Below are positions 43,561 through 55,990 of a stretch of 64,000 nt of DNA, one piece after another. The translations under genes and the position numbers were made by a program. The stretch covers positions 6,859,495 through 6,923,494 of the forward strand of contig JACBWW010000040.1 of the NCBI GenBank assembly GCA_020086605.1, given 5' to 3'. This stretch comes from Lanius collurio. Taxonomy: Eukaryota; Chordata; Aves; Passeriformes; Laniidae. The notes under the pieces were generated by a model. That model saw only the letters and a program-made list of their open reading frames with translations, was not told where the DNA came from and did not search any database. The first letter of the stretch is position 1, and every line of letters begins with the position of its first letter.

Positions 43561-45829
43561 ATCCTCTCTGTTTTCCCTTCCCAACTGCAGGACTGTGTGT
43601 TTCAGCCTTATCTTTGAGGAGGCCAGTAAAATAAATGGTAATGTTTTACAGAGGCAAAGCAGCCCTTGCTCTGCACCCACACCAGCTCAGGCAGCACAGG
43701 CCCTCTCCATGGGCTCCGAGGAGATCGCGGGGGCTGCTCCAAGCCAGTTGTCCCCCCCAGACAAGGCCCCATCCAGGAGCCCTGCATGCCAAGGGGAGGC
43801 TCCACATCTGCCAGCCTGGGGACGCTGCCCGTGCCCCGGCCATGCCCAGCCCACCTCGCCTGCTCACATTCTTCTCTCCTCCCTTGGCACCAGTCCGTAG
43901 GGAGTCTTGGCCCATCTCCTGGGCCACCAGCAGGAATGCCCGGGCAGGGGCACGTGCCATGGCGCCGCTGCCCTCTTTGGTGAGGATGTCAGGAACCCCT
44001 CGCCCACGAACAATCTGTGAATTCATTGTCTGCCCAACGGGGCTCAGCTCTCGGGCTGCCCGCGTCACAGCCGCCCTTTGCGCGGCACCGGGGGGAAGCT
44101 GTGGGCAGCATTACCAGACACGCTCGGTTTCCTTCAGAGATATTTTTTTAGTTAATTGACCCCCCCTCCTCCTAATTTGCTTTCAGGATCTTAAAATCTT
44201 CTCCCTCTCACCATCAGGGGAGCATCTTTTCCTCTCCTTGCCTGCACTCCAAATTCCCGAGCACAGGTAAACACACATTCATTCCAGCCTGTCAAGTAGG
44301 CGAGGAAAGCTAATTAAAGTCTTTGCAGCACCACTGGACGGCACAGCAATCCTCTGCAATGGGATCAGAAAGCTGCCTGGCCAAAAATAAGTGCTATTTG
44401 AATTTACTGTATTTCTGTTGTATGCAGTTTTCCACCACTCCCCATAACATCTCTATCACAAAAATGCCCCCGCTCCACAGGCTGTCTCTCCTCGCGGACT
44501 TTCCTGAAGGGCTGTGTGTCCGTCCACACACACTCGACCTCTTGGTGAAGGCTGTTTTGCCCTAACAAATGTGCCTACAATGTGCCTGCCAGCTGTGCTG
44601 GGGGTAGGCAGCCAGGCTGGGGAGGCTGCAGCAGAGGACGAGCCACCCCAACATGAGTCAGAGGAATAGATGGGTTACCTCGTGCTTTGCACTTCACCCG
44701 TTACCTGCCTGCGCTTTTCCCTCCGGGAGACGCGGCCACACCGAGTCACTCCAAGTTTTACCCCTGAAGCAGAAGTTAATCTGAGTTTGAGAACAAAAGC
44801 AGTGCTGTTTGTCCTTGCACGCCAAGGATTAGGACTACTGAAAGGGTTCCTTATTATCGGCTTGTCACTGTCTCCACTTTAATCTCCTTCTCTCCTCTTC
44901 TCCTTGCCTCCCTCCTGCCGTTCCTGCCACCCCGGGATGCTCAGCCAGGCCAGTGGGATGCTCTGGGTGAACTCTGCTTGCCAGCCTGTGGCCCCCTTCA
45001 GCTCCTTAACAAGATCATCACCTTGTGCCAGAGAAAAAACTCCCACCAAAAGTAATTCCAGTATCCAAGCCCTTTCACTAACTGTTCTTCGATGCAAATG
45101 GCCTCGGCAGCCCCAGCAGGTCCAGGTGCTGCGGGTCAGACGTGTTATGCCTCCAAACACCTTTCCGGAACTCAGGTTTCCCTTTCCACAGAATTTACTG
45201 CATTCATCTGCCAGCAGAATAAGGCAAAACCCACAAATAGCCATTTTTAAGACACCCCAAGCATTTCAGGAGCCGGGGCACCGATGTCAGGCACACTAAC
45301 AGCTGGTGACAACAACCCAGCGCTGTCACATTAGTCAGCGCTGCAGCAGACGAGCATTATTTGCCCATCAGCCCTGAAAGCCATCGCCATGACCTGGGAG
45401 AGAGACGGGAGACACGGAACACACGGCTCGGATGGAGTCACACCGAGCATCATTATCGGCGTGAAAAACAGCTCGTTTTTAAAGCCTTTGGCTGCGGAAT
45501 CCAGCGTTGTCTCCTGGCTGGCATAAGGGAACCTTAGTGCAGCCATTGTCTGAGAGCAAACTCGTCCTGTAGTTTGCAAAATTAATAGTGTTTAGCCCGC
45601 TAGTTTCCGTAGTAACCAGCCTGCCATCCCTCCCCGCCTGCCCGTGACAAGGTCTCTGAAGCATTTCACATAGTACTTATCCATTTTCTTGCTCTCACCT
45701 CGCTCTCACCTTTACTTTCAGCGCAGAACGCAACACAATCCACCGCCACTAAAGACTAGGCTGAGAGTCAGATTAAAATTATCCCTGTTTGCCCTGACCT
45801 CTTTTCTCTGCAGGTGAGAGTGTCCCCAT
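43561..45829. other. Mid-GC spacer
   Basis: Overlapping unassigned frames on both strands. Short AT-rich patches at 44130-44170 and 45570-45610 could be conserved fragments. An acceptor/donor-like CTGCAG|GTGAGAG sits at about 45810-45821. No gene recognised. Confidence 0.45.
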
Positions 45830-46160
45830 TCAGCAGCTAAATGAAGCAGAAATGATGGAGTGTTTGTTTTCCCTGACTTTTCCTCAGCTTGCCAGTAAAT
45901 TTACAGCCACGAATATGAAGTGTTAATTTAATGTTCCCACTGAGCATCTCATTGTCAACAAAGGCTTCAAACCCTACGAGAGGAAAAGGTTAGCTCATGC
46001 AGAAAATGACCCTTATGGCTTGATTGTCTTCTGGTCCAGACTCGCAGTGAGCGAGAAAGCGGAGGGCTTTGACTCGCAGCTTAATGTATTTGATGGCAAC
46101 AAATGGGAGCTCTCTGCCTCGGCGCAGGGACAGAATCACCTGTAATGCTCACTTATTTGT
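45830..46160. promoter_or_regulatory. CNE-like block
   Basis: GAAGTGTTAATTTAATGTTCC, CATTGTCAACAAAGGC, CTTAATGTATTTGATGGC and CACTTATTTGTCC words, repeat-free. One of the more convincing blocks in the right half of the window. Confidence 0.45.
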
Positions 46161-46229
46161 CCGTGAAGACAATCTCCGCAGCCCCAAAGGGAAGCGGCCT
46201 TCCCCTCCACCCCCACCCCCCACCAAACT

Positions 46230-46640
46230 AATTTGACAGAACCGAAAAGTTAAACCCTTCATTAATCCCCCCCAACTTCAGCGGAAGGGGCTTGCTGGCT
46301 GCAGATTACAACAGGACATTAGCGGTGGCGTGAAGCATGAAATTGCTTTCTTCACCTGGTGCTTCAAAACTTTAAGGCCTTGGCTCTCGTGACATGCAAA
46401 AAAAAAAAAAAAAAGGAAAAGAAAAGAAGTTCTTCCAGGGAGAAATCGTGGAAGGAAGGAGAAAAAATATAAAAAATATTAAGGTTTGAATAATTAAAAG
46501 CCTCTGTGGGCTTTTTGTGGCAGAATTGTACATGCAGAAGGCCTGGCTCCCAGCACATTTAGTCACTTTATCTGGCAAAAGGAGCTCAATGCTCACTGTA
46601 AATAACATTCACAGAAGCAGTTTACAGACCAGTCGGAGCC
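46230..46640. promoter_or_regulatory. CNE-like block with A17 run
   Basis: AAGTTAAACCCTTCATTAATCC, CAGATTACAACAGG and GAATAATTAAAAGCC words. An A17 run followed by GGAAAAG lies at 46398-46425. Function inferred. Confidence 0.35.
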
Positions 46641-47975
46641 CGAGCAAGAGCCCACCGTATGCTTTGTACCACACTAACCCTGCTTGGGATCTTTAGGAGG
46701 AAAAACAAACCCTGATGGTGGTGTGGAACAGGATACAACAACTCAGAAATGACTCAAGCACCAGATTTTATTTTCCTTACAGCTAAAATGAAACCTGGAA
46801 GCAAGCTGGAGATTATGACAACATGCTAACACACACACAGTGGGACTGTTCACTGGGAAATCAAGCAAAACACTCCATTAGCGGCCAAAACGTTAAAAAA
46901 AAATAAACTTCCCAGGCCCAGCCAGAAGCTACTATTGACTTGACACACACAAAAATGCCTTTCCACAAGCTTTTCTGAAAGCCCAGTATCCAGGCAGGAT
47001 TAATTTGGGTGAAACCGTTTTTTGTACTGCTGGTATTTGGACTTCCAAAGCCTACTTGGAGACAAAGGTATACAGGGAGAAGAAAACGTCACCCACTGTC
47101 CCAGCAGCTTGCAGCCCATCTCTCAGGGCTTCCCAAGGAGGACAGGGATTTCAGAAGCAGACGCTTGGCATGTCCCTGGGAGGAGCAGGCATGTTTGAAG
47201 AGAGACAGTTGCTTTCAGGCCCAAATGTTTTATTCAGCGTGTGCCGAGCCGCGCAAGGCTGGAGCTCCGTGAGCTGCTCCCAGCCACGCCGCCTTTGGGA
47301 GCCATTTGCCGGTCACATTGTCAGTTAACAGGAGTCATTTTGAAAGCAGCAATTCAGTCTCTACAGTCCTTTCGTAACACCATTTTCAGCCTGCAATTTG
47401 GATGATAGGAAAATTACAACCCTGCTGCACTATATTATGTGATATAAATGTTATTGCAATTAAGCCGATGAGGAGAAACCCCAGAAAACAAAGATGTTTC
47501 GTTGCTGCTTTCTCCTTGTTCTCTCCCCAGAAGTCGAGCAGTTACTGAAGGGCAGCACAGGGGAAGAAGGGTTTCCATGAGCTGGAGGGGCTGCGGGAGC
47601 ATGGGAGCAGCACAACCCCCCAGGGACACACTGGGATTTCAGCCAGCTCCCTAACGAGCGATTTCCCTCAGGCACAGATGAGGGGGAACTGCTCTGGGTA
47701 ATGAGGTAGAGCCAAGAGCAGTCCAGGTATCCAGGCATCCTTCTGGGGATGGAACAGGACATGTTAGGGCACTCTGGAGGGGATCTCCCAACAGCTGTAC
47801 CAGAGATCTTCATTCCTCATATCTTCTGCACCCACCCGTAGCTTCCCTCTTCCAGCCCAAGCTCCAGACGCCCCCGGGGCATTTTGGTGTCCAGAGCACC
47901 AGGAAGATGGTGTTAGAGGATAACGTGTCCTGTGGGTGATCCAGCCCCCAGTGCCAGCATCCCCTACAGACAGCA
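46641..47975. other. Mid-GC spacer, no clear feature
   Basis: AT-rich patch at 47400-47470 (CTATATTATGTGATATAAATG). Elsewhere overlapping frames only. Confidence 0.45.

Positions 47976-48023
<48 letters not shown>
47976..48023. repeat. Interrupted (CTG)16 triplet repeat
   Basis: Five CTG units, one CTT, then ten CTG units, 48 bp in all. On the minus strand one frame encodes a short glutamine run broken by a lysine, inside an 84-codon frame with no recognisable domain. No surrounding exon is supported, so polyglutamine coding is not claimed. Confidence 0.95.
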
Positions 48024-48024
<1 letters not shown>

Positions 48025-49059
48025 GTGGGGCAGCCTTGGGGACAAAGCCTGTCTGAGACATCTGGCCCGCTCTGCAAGTGCCTGGCACCTTCTCTCCAAA
48101 ACCTCAGGCTGAGCAAATGTTTACATTGAGTTACAGGAGCACCAGCCATGGTGGACGACTTCACAGATTTCACTGCTTCTGAAGAGGAAAAAAACAAAGC
48201 AAAAAGGAGTCCTAGCACTCATCATTTACTCCAAGGTGCTGTAACCAGGTAGAAACTTGTCTTTTATGTGCTGAACTGTGTCCATGAAAACACATTATCT
48301 TTAAGTGGGCACTGGAGGAACCACACTCAACATTGACTTCTTCATGCCATCGCTAACGCTGGATACTTCAATCATTTGAAGGTTTAAGTGGGGATTAGCA
48401 GAGACCTCACCTATGTCTTCCTCTGGCAGTTCAGCCTGTTTTGGGCGTGCTCTGCAGCAGCAAAGCTCCTGAAAGGCAAGGCCCCGAGGAAGCCCTGCAA
48501 ACTGCAGAATCTCCGTCTCAGCCCCCATCCTGGACAGAATCAGTGCCCAGAGAGGCACATCGTGCCAGATCCCATCTCTCAGGCGCCTTCCAAAGGGTGC
48601 CCAGCTCTTCCCCACTCGGCTGCAGTTACCAAACCTGGCCAGCACCCCAGCAGAAATCCTGTTTCCTCAGCAGTGACCAAGCTCAAATGCTTTAAGAAAT
48701 ATCCCAAGCAACTCCGCCACGCAAGAGGCCTGAGAAACGTGGCAGTTAGTTTGCTTCCTTCCTTCATCATTCTTTTTATTTTCTGGGCTCCCAGGCCTGG
48801 ATGCAGGAGGATTCCAGAGACTGCCAACAGCATGTGGCTTCTTGAACATCAGAAAGCTGTGGAAACCACTGGCCACAGATCACTGTGGGTGGAAGGTCTC
48901 CAGTCGTTTGGGGATGAAGAAAGGCAGGGAAGCCAGGATGCTTCCCACCTCCACCCCGGAGCAGGGCCCGTGGCTCGCGCCCTGCCAGCTGGATGCTCCC
49001 CAGCCCTGTGGGAGCCCTCCTGGCGCTGCCCCGCGCCCCGGCAGCGAGGGGACTGGCAG
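48024..49059. other. Mid-GC spacer, no feature seen
   Basis: A 239-codon plus-strand frame (48388-49107) overlaps several minus-strand frames and has no recognised domain. Confidence 0.5.
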
Positions 49060-49400
49060 CCACACGTCCCTAATGGCTGGCTGCGATGTGCCGCCACGTC
49101 TGGCTGATTAGCTGTGGGTGATCTGAAATGTCAGACCATTATCTGCGGTGGCCACCACCACCGGCGCAGAACGCCCTCCTAATCATGGCACCGGTGGTAA
49201 GTGGGAAAGGTGATGCTTAAAACACAAAGCGGAAATAAGCCTGAATTGCTGAAACAAACCAGCAAACCCCTTTGTTCCAGCCAGCCTTGGCGAGGCGGGC
49301 CCTGCCTGGCTGGCGGAGGGATCGTGTCCTCGCAAGGTGATTTGCAATATCCTAATTAAGATGGCAGCACCATTAAGGACACTAAAAGCCTCACATCCGG
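49060..49400. promoter_or_regulatory. CNE-like block with RUNX words and inverted repeats
   Basis: CTGATTAGCTGTGGG and TCTGCGGTGG contain RUNX-type cores. GGTGGCCACC (49147-49156) is a 10-bp palindrome, and ACCACCGG (49157-49164) pairs with CCGGTGGT (49191-49198). CCTAATTAAG follows at about 49351. Function inferred. Confidence 0.4.
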
Positions 49401-50254
49401 GTAGCTGCCCACCCGCCCTGCTACGGTACTGGTCCGCAACCTTCGCCCCGTGAGCGCCCCCATCCCCATCCAGGGGCGGGAGTGTCTGGAGGGAGATTCC
49501 TGCTGAGGGCAGGGAGGTCGGAGCTCCTCACGGCCCCTGCAGCCCATGCTCACCGGAATAAACACCCCCATGGCTCAGGGCAGGACAGGAGCAACCAGCT
49601 CTTCCTCACACGTCGTTTGCTTCCAGGACACGGCTCCTGTCCACTCTCGCTCCAGCACTCTGGAACAGGCAGCGCTGAAAGCACTCCCAGCCAAACTCAG
49701 AGGCAAATGATGCTGCTGCATTCAGCTGCTGTCATGCTTGACACTTCTCATGGTTTCTTGGGAAAACATTAATTTGGAACATTTCTACGCTCCATGCCAG
49801 TGCCACAGCAGGGAATAATCACCCCATTTCAGGCTCAGAGCAGGGCTCAGATAGAGGGAAAAATTAAACAAGGATAAGAGCAAGAAACTGTTAAATGTCA
49901 AAAATATTTTACTGCACGTTCAACAACAAAGTCTGGGGGAGATAAGTCTGCATGTGTACTAACATTATATAAAAAAGTGATTATTCAGCCCTGGAAACAG
50001 AGCTATTGATTCCAGTAACAAAGGGCACTATATACACTGCAGTGGGTTTGCTCTTTTTAGCCTGGGAAAATTGATTTTCTTAAACTTTCCCTTGAATCTG
50101 CAGTAGGGTTTAATCCGAACCTCAAGGAGCCTTTTAAGAACTCACATAAATTAAAATTATATCTCTTCATTTGGCACATTTCAGGTTCCTGCTGTTCCAG
50201 CAGAAACACGGGAAACACTGGAGAAGGAAGTGAGAGGACATGATAATGGCATTT
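49401..50254. other. Spacer, no clear feature
   Basis: AT-rich patch at 49890-50000, otherwise ordinary. No gene or transposon is recognised. Confidence 0.5.
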
Positions 50255-50418
50255 TGTGACACTGGGTGCCCCATGGAGGTATGAGCCCTCACACACCCCA
50301 TCTCTGTGACTCTGGGTGCCCCATGGAGGTGTGAGCCCTCACACACCCCATCTCTGTGACTCTGGGTGCCCCATGGAGGTGTGAGCACCCCCCACACCCC
50401 ATCTCTGTGCCACTGGGC
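50255..50418. repeat. Minisatellite, 50-bp unit, about 3.3 copies
   Basis: Units 50255-50304, 50305-50354 and 50355-50405 (one-base insertion) share TGGGTGCCCCATGGAGGT and CACACACCCCATCTC. A partial fourth unit ends near 50418. Units 1 and 2 differ by only two or three bases, implying recent duplication or homogenisation. Confidence 0.95.
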
Positions 50419-53400
50419 CCGGCCAGACCCCAGCACCAGCCCCTGCCCACACGTGGTGTGCCCGCGGGCTGTTTACAGCTCCCACACACCGTCTCCTTTG
50501 TGGCCCCACTGAAAACCCCCAGTGTGCAGCACACCACTGTACATTTACGCTGTTGTTTTTCCCCTCAGTAAGGCCGTAAATGACCATTTATTCAAACAAC
50601 AATTCCTAAAACAAAACCAGAAACCAGCCCTGTGGTCAGATGTGTGCGCAGCGAGGCAGGGTTTGTTATTTAAGCAGCAGCCAGGCTGTGTGCTATGCAA
50701 ACAAACCCCACGCTCTGTTCTCCCAACCTCCTGCTGACTTTGCAACTAATTTTGTTAGCAAGGAGAACACACTGCGCCGACATCAATGCAGCAAAGAGCC
50801 CGGAGACGTTTGTTCATAACTTTATAACAAACATTGATCAATCAATTTTTGCCCGTGTAGGGAGGGAAAAGCCCACAAACAAAACAAAACACATATGGGG
50901 AGGTTTTTTTTAATGGCACAAAGGGCAATTAGGCACCCAACCTTCCAGTGAAATGAGATTCCTTACAGTCCTCTGTGCTTTTAAGTCTTCCCCTTATGTT
51001 CAATGGAAGCAAAATCTACTGTCAAGCCTCCAAAGGAGGAAAAAAATCAAGAGAATGGTTATAGTGGGCCTGGTGCAGCATTTCTGAACACACCAGAACA
51101 AAGACAGGTGAAGGCTCCTGACAAAGGGAAGGATACCCTATCCCACATGTACAGTCTGTACCATGTATCAGATCAATGTATAGCACCAGCAAAACAGGGA
51201 GAACACTAATTTGCTATCAAAAGTAATTAAGTGCTGTGTAAACAGTGTAACATGAGCATGTTTACCCAGCTCCTCCAGCTGTGCACCACAGCAGCACAGC
51301 AGGACCCCAGTGCCCCTCACCTGGCCAGGCAGGACAGGTGGCACGTGGATCCACGGTGGCACAGCTGATACAGCTGCCATGACCTGTGATGCAAACCTGC
51401 CCTTCGGTGCGTGGAACAGCTGCTCCCCTGAGCAGCCTTCCCAGCCTCTGGCATCGTGGTTCTGGTCAAAGGCAGCTCTCGAGCACACTTGATCACAGGT
51501 TTAGGCAAAACTTGACCTGAGTATGTTTCAGCTGAGCTCCAGCCCTTGGCCTAGACATTTCATCTCCATGCCCAGCACCGCTGCCTGGCGCTGGGCAGGT
51601 CCCGGAGATCTTGCCTGCCCTTTTCCCAACGTGTTCCTCAGAGCTGTGGGGTCAGCTGCCCTCACAACAGGAGTGTCCGACAGCCTTGGGACGCTGCAGA
51701 GACACAAACCCACCTGGAAGGGGAACTACCGCAGGAGGGATGCTGAGCCAGGAGAAGCAAAGAGCTCCGACACTGCAGGACCCAGGGAGAGCACACCCTG
51801 CATGGAAGAGGCCAGGGCTGCCAGGCACAGCTGCAGGGAGAACAGCGTTCTGATTTCACATACAACAGCAGCCAATGGAGGAGAAAGATGAAGAAGCACA
51901 GATTCCAAGTTTACTCTTGCAGCCTAACTAACAGCTCACAACAAGACTTCCTGGACAAGCATCTGTGGCCTTATTTTTCCTTTGGAAACAGCTCTGAAGT
52001 TTCACTGACAGAGATGACCACCTGCTCATTAGCAGGTCCCTGAGCAGGGAAATGCCACGGGGTGATTCCAGCACTGTCTGGCTGCTCCCTGTGCTCAGCA
52101 CACAGCTCGGGGAGGGCGTCTGCCCAGGCTGTGTCCCTCCTGCAACCGGTGACATTTAGCTCATCCCTGGGAGCTGCTGAGCCAGAGAGCCCCTGGCTGT
52201 CAATCTCCTGCTCTGCATCTCTGGGGGCTGTGAGAGCCCCTCTCAGCAGCACCCCCTCACAGCCCCGACCCTCTGCCCGCCCGGTTCCACACAAATCACT
52301 GAGCCCCTGCGCTCCGACAGCAGATCTGCAGCCGCTCTGGCTGGAGCTGCCTGGCAGCAGGTGGTGGCACTGGGCAGGGAGAGCAGGATTTTAAAAATCC
52401 TTCTTGATAACTTGAGTTGCCCTAATAGTTCTGAGCATGTATACGTTCACAAATATTTACAGTTTTATAAAACAGAACCAGCATAGCCTAAAAGACTTCT
52501 GGTGGTGGCTGACAAGAGAAAACAGGAATGTTTTCCACAGATTAACCAGACAAGTACTTGCGTCCTGCCATCCTCGCAGGCTCAGGTGCTCAGCCCCAGC
52601 ACAGCAGCCTCTCCCGGGGCTGGCAGAGGCTGTCCTGGATTGCACAGGCTGAGGAGCCAGTCAATGGAGCACTGAGCAGCACCATTCACCACGGCCGAGG
52701 GGTTTGGGAGCGCTGCCTCTCCATGCCCTGCTCCAGGGCCACAGACAGAGCTGGCACAGTCCCGCCGGCATCTGGCCCGCGCCCAGCCGGCGCTGCGGCA
52801 GCACAAGCTGCATTCTGCCCTGCTGCTATTTACTCGCAGCTACAGATGTTGACATAACAAAGAGCTACAGACAGACGGACAGAAGGGGAGCAGTGTTGCA
52901 GTGCAGACACTGCGAGCTCTATTCTTCAGGAAAGCGCCTCTGACTTCTCCACCCAGCCCCGCGGTTCCTTTGGAAGTCATCTGGGCTGGTGAAGCCTGCT
53001 TTCCTCCCGTGGGACACAACTGCTGTGAGAGAACATCAGCTTTGCTGTTTGTTCCTGTGCTGAACGGAACCCTTATCAACCCACAGAAAAACCAATTGTT
53101 TCAAATCGAGGGACTGAAAGCTCGGGGATGTTCCGGCAGCGTGCGGCTCCTGCTTGCCCCTCTGAGGGGCCACACAGGGAAAATCCTGGCTTTGCACTCT
53201 TTAGAGAGCCAAAATTAAAGGGACGACTTGTTCCACAGGAAAAAACCCACCACACTTAAATGCTTTTTGGGAGACACCACCTTGCATTTCAGAGCTGCAG
53301 GTGCACAAAAGGCGCCCAAACAGCAAAATAAAAGCATTTTGAAAAAAAACACGACAGAGTGGTCAAAAGGGCAGAACCACCTGCAGAAGGCAGCCAGAGT

Positions 53401-55449
53401 GGGAGAGGTGCCAGGGAGGTTGTGCAGCACTACCCAGAACTCTGCACAGACTGCTCACTGCTGCTCCAAGGCGTTCGCCCCTGCTCTCCTGCTGGCCAAG
53501 AAGTGCCGCGCTGTCCTGTGAACCCTGCTTGCCTCATGCTGCCATGAGTGTCAGCGACGTAGGCACCGGCCCCGACTCCGAGGGCATTTGGGACAGCCGC
53601 AGCCCCACACCAAACCCTGCAGGTGCAGGGCACCGCTGTCCCCTCGCATGCCATGTCCCCACAGGCAGCCCGCGACCTCTCGGATGCCTCAAGCACTGTG
53701 CGAGCCCGAGAAGGGATTCAAGTTTATAAACTGTTGCTTTTTTTAAAGCTTCTGGTGTGAACCAAAGTTCAGATCCTTCACAACTGGTAGGAAAAGATAT
53801 TATTGCCTGGAACCATGCCCAGAAAAACTCAAAGCCGAGCCTCCTCCTGGCCTGTGCTGGCTGCCAGCTCCCAGCGCTCCGCCGTGATGCCATCTGGTGC
53901 CTACAGGCAGAACAGCCAGGGCTTCTCCTGGGCAGGGTTTGGGAGGCATTCAAGGGGGAACCAACAGCCCGCAGGCAATAACTCGCAGCATTTGTTCTGC
54001 TGGAAGATTAACATTGCCCTTGCACTGCCCCAGAGTATCTGAATGCTCCCGGCTGGGCTGCGAGGAGAACATGGGTCACAGCCACACTCGATTTTGCTGC
54101 TGCCTCCCCTGGATGGGGATTTGCAGCATTGCACTGCAGACATCCCTGCTGCTGGAGAGCTGTCCTGGCACAGCACGCGGCCCCGGAGCGGCCTCCCATC
54201 CCACAGCCACACACCAGTGGTCCTGAAGGGGCTGTAAAGAGCCTTTCTGAAGAGCAAATAAATGGGTTGACTTCATAAAGAAAAGCAGGGAGCCAAGTAT
54301 CCTCCTTCCCTCAGAGAATGAGACTGATTATGAGGTAGGTGTGCTTTGGAAGACCTGACAGCAGCGGCTTTGTGGAGGGGGCTCCTCAGGCTCTGGCTGG
54401 TGCAGAAGGTGGCCGGTGGCCAGCGGGCCCTGTGCCAGGACAGTGGCCACAGGCGAGCTGCTCCAACTGGCCCTGTCACCCCCCAGGGTCCCCCCAGCAT
54501 CCCAGCACCTCTCAGGCCCATTCCCTGTGCCGGGAGCTGCAGCAGGCATGGCTGGGCACACGTCGGTCCCGGGAGAACCCAGAATTCCTTTGAATTCAGC
54601 TCGTTTTGCCATCTCCAAAGCAATACAACAGGAAACAGACTCGGCACCCTTTTGGAGGAAACATCTTGCAGGATGCTGTTTCCCAGCATCCCTGCAGATC
54701 ATCCAGATCTGCCACTTGATTTCCGCTGGGTAAAACCAGTTTGTCCCCTCACCAGCACGCTGTTGCTTGGACAGCACACCAGTAAGTCCTGCTGCAGCCC
54801 AGAAACGCAGTCCTTCCTTCACCATGGTCCGAAAACGTCTCCCACCACAAGCCAGGGAAAGTGGGGGAGAGGGCTGGCTGGGTCGGAAGCTCCATCCACA
54901 TCCCTGGGCACCAGCAGTGCTGGATGCACGGAAAGCAGCTGTGGGAGAACAGATCCCCGGGGAGGAAAGGGGAAACACGAGGCAGCAGATTTTCCAAATA
55001 AGCCACAGGGAGCATTTGAGCCTAAAGCAAACAGACAAACTTACTGAGGATACCCACCAGCACGAAACAATGGAAGAGGAGGAGGAGATGCTCGCCCTTA
55101 CGGCTCTCTTTTTCAGTCCTGGGAAAACAAACGTACATTTTTAAAAACGGGAAAGGTGCTTGAAATCCCGCCGCAGCTCCTGTGGGAGGCCAAGTGTCCA
55201 TCCGGCCGCATCTCAGGGCTGAATGACTGCTGCCTAAGAAGCGCCGGGCAGCTTTATTTCCTGGTGCACATTGCCACCTCGTGGCTTTCCTCCGGCTTCC
55301 AGGAGAAGGCTGCAGGATTCGGAGCTCTCGGCAAAGTTGTTCGCAAATCGTTCCGTTTGTTTGATCGCAGCCTGCAGCTGCGGGGTGACCAGGCTCTGAA
55401 ACAACGCTGGTTACGGTTACAGAGCTCAGCCTTGGCAGCTTTGATTCCG
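50419..55449. other. Mid-GC intergenic DNA, no gene recognised
   Basis: About 5 kb of overlapping short frames. Plus 54346-55047 and minus 55038-54328 are antisense frames of about 235 codons each; the plus frame begins at TTG and neither has a known domain. Short AT-rich patches occur at 50570-50900 and 51200-51260. No transposon found. Confidence 0.5.
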
Positions 55450-55990
55450 TAGCAATGTTTTCCCTGGTTTTAGCTGGTAATGTCTGACACTATGGTAGGA
55501 AATAAAATCAGACTACTAAAGAATTTTACACATAAAAATGATAAATAATTAATTAAAACCCCCAGCAACTGCACCTTTCACATTTCTCCTGTTCCTCTGC
55601 TGATTACTGGGGAAGTTAAACAGGTATGTTAGCTGCATAATTATTTGTTTGCAGAGGAGGTTGACACTGGTTTACAGAGCAGAGACAATCGTGTAATTCC
55701 TCTGCAGCTACATGGTAATTATTGCACTATTATAGAGTAATTAAGCATGCAAATAAGCATTAAACCAAGGGGTCTGTATGGTAGCTGCCAACAACTGTAG
55801 GATGGAAAATCAGTAGTAAATCAAATGATAGTGTACTACAGGGGTACCAGCTATAGCAGGTAGTTAAGGGTATCATCTTTTACACTGCAAGCCATTTCTG
55901 TAGCTTTTCTGGCTGCACAAGTGTCTGGCTTAACGACCCAGGAGAGATCTAATTTTGCAAGTTCTCTGTGTAGGTTAAGCATTTTGCCAT
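55450..55990. promoter_or_regulatory. AT-rich CNE-like block, about 520 bp
   Basis: GATAAATAATTAATTAAAACC, CTGCATAATTATTTG, GGTAATTATTGCACTATTATAG, GAGTAATTAAGC and octamer ATGCAAAT (55747-55754). No repeat. Composition borders are sharp. A strong enhancer candidate by texture. Confidence 0.5.

Noticed and set aside
47964..48218. Polyglutamine protein from the minus strand of the CTG repeat
   Set aside because: Only an 84-codon frame without domain or splice context; the repeat alone explains the glutamines.
54328..55047. Pair of antisense frames of about 235 codons each
   Set aside because: The plus frame begins at TTG; mutual overlap and lack of any domain point to composition, not coding.
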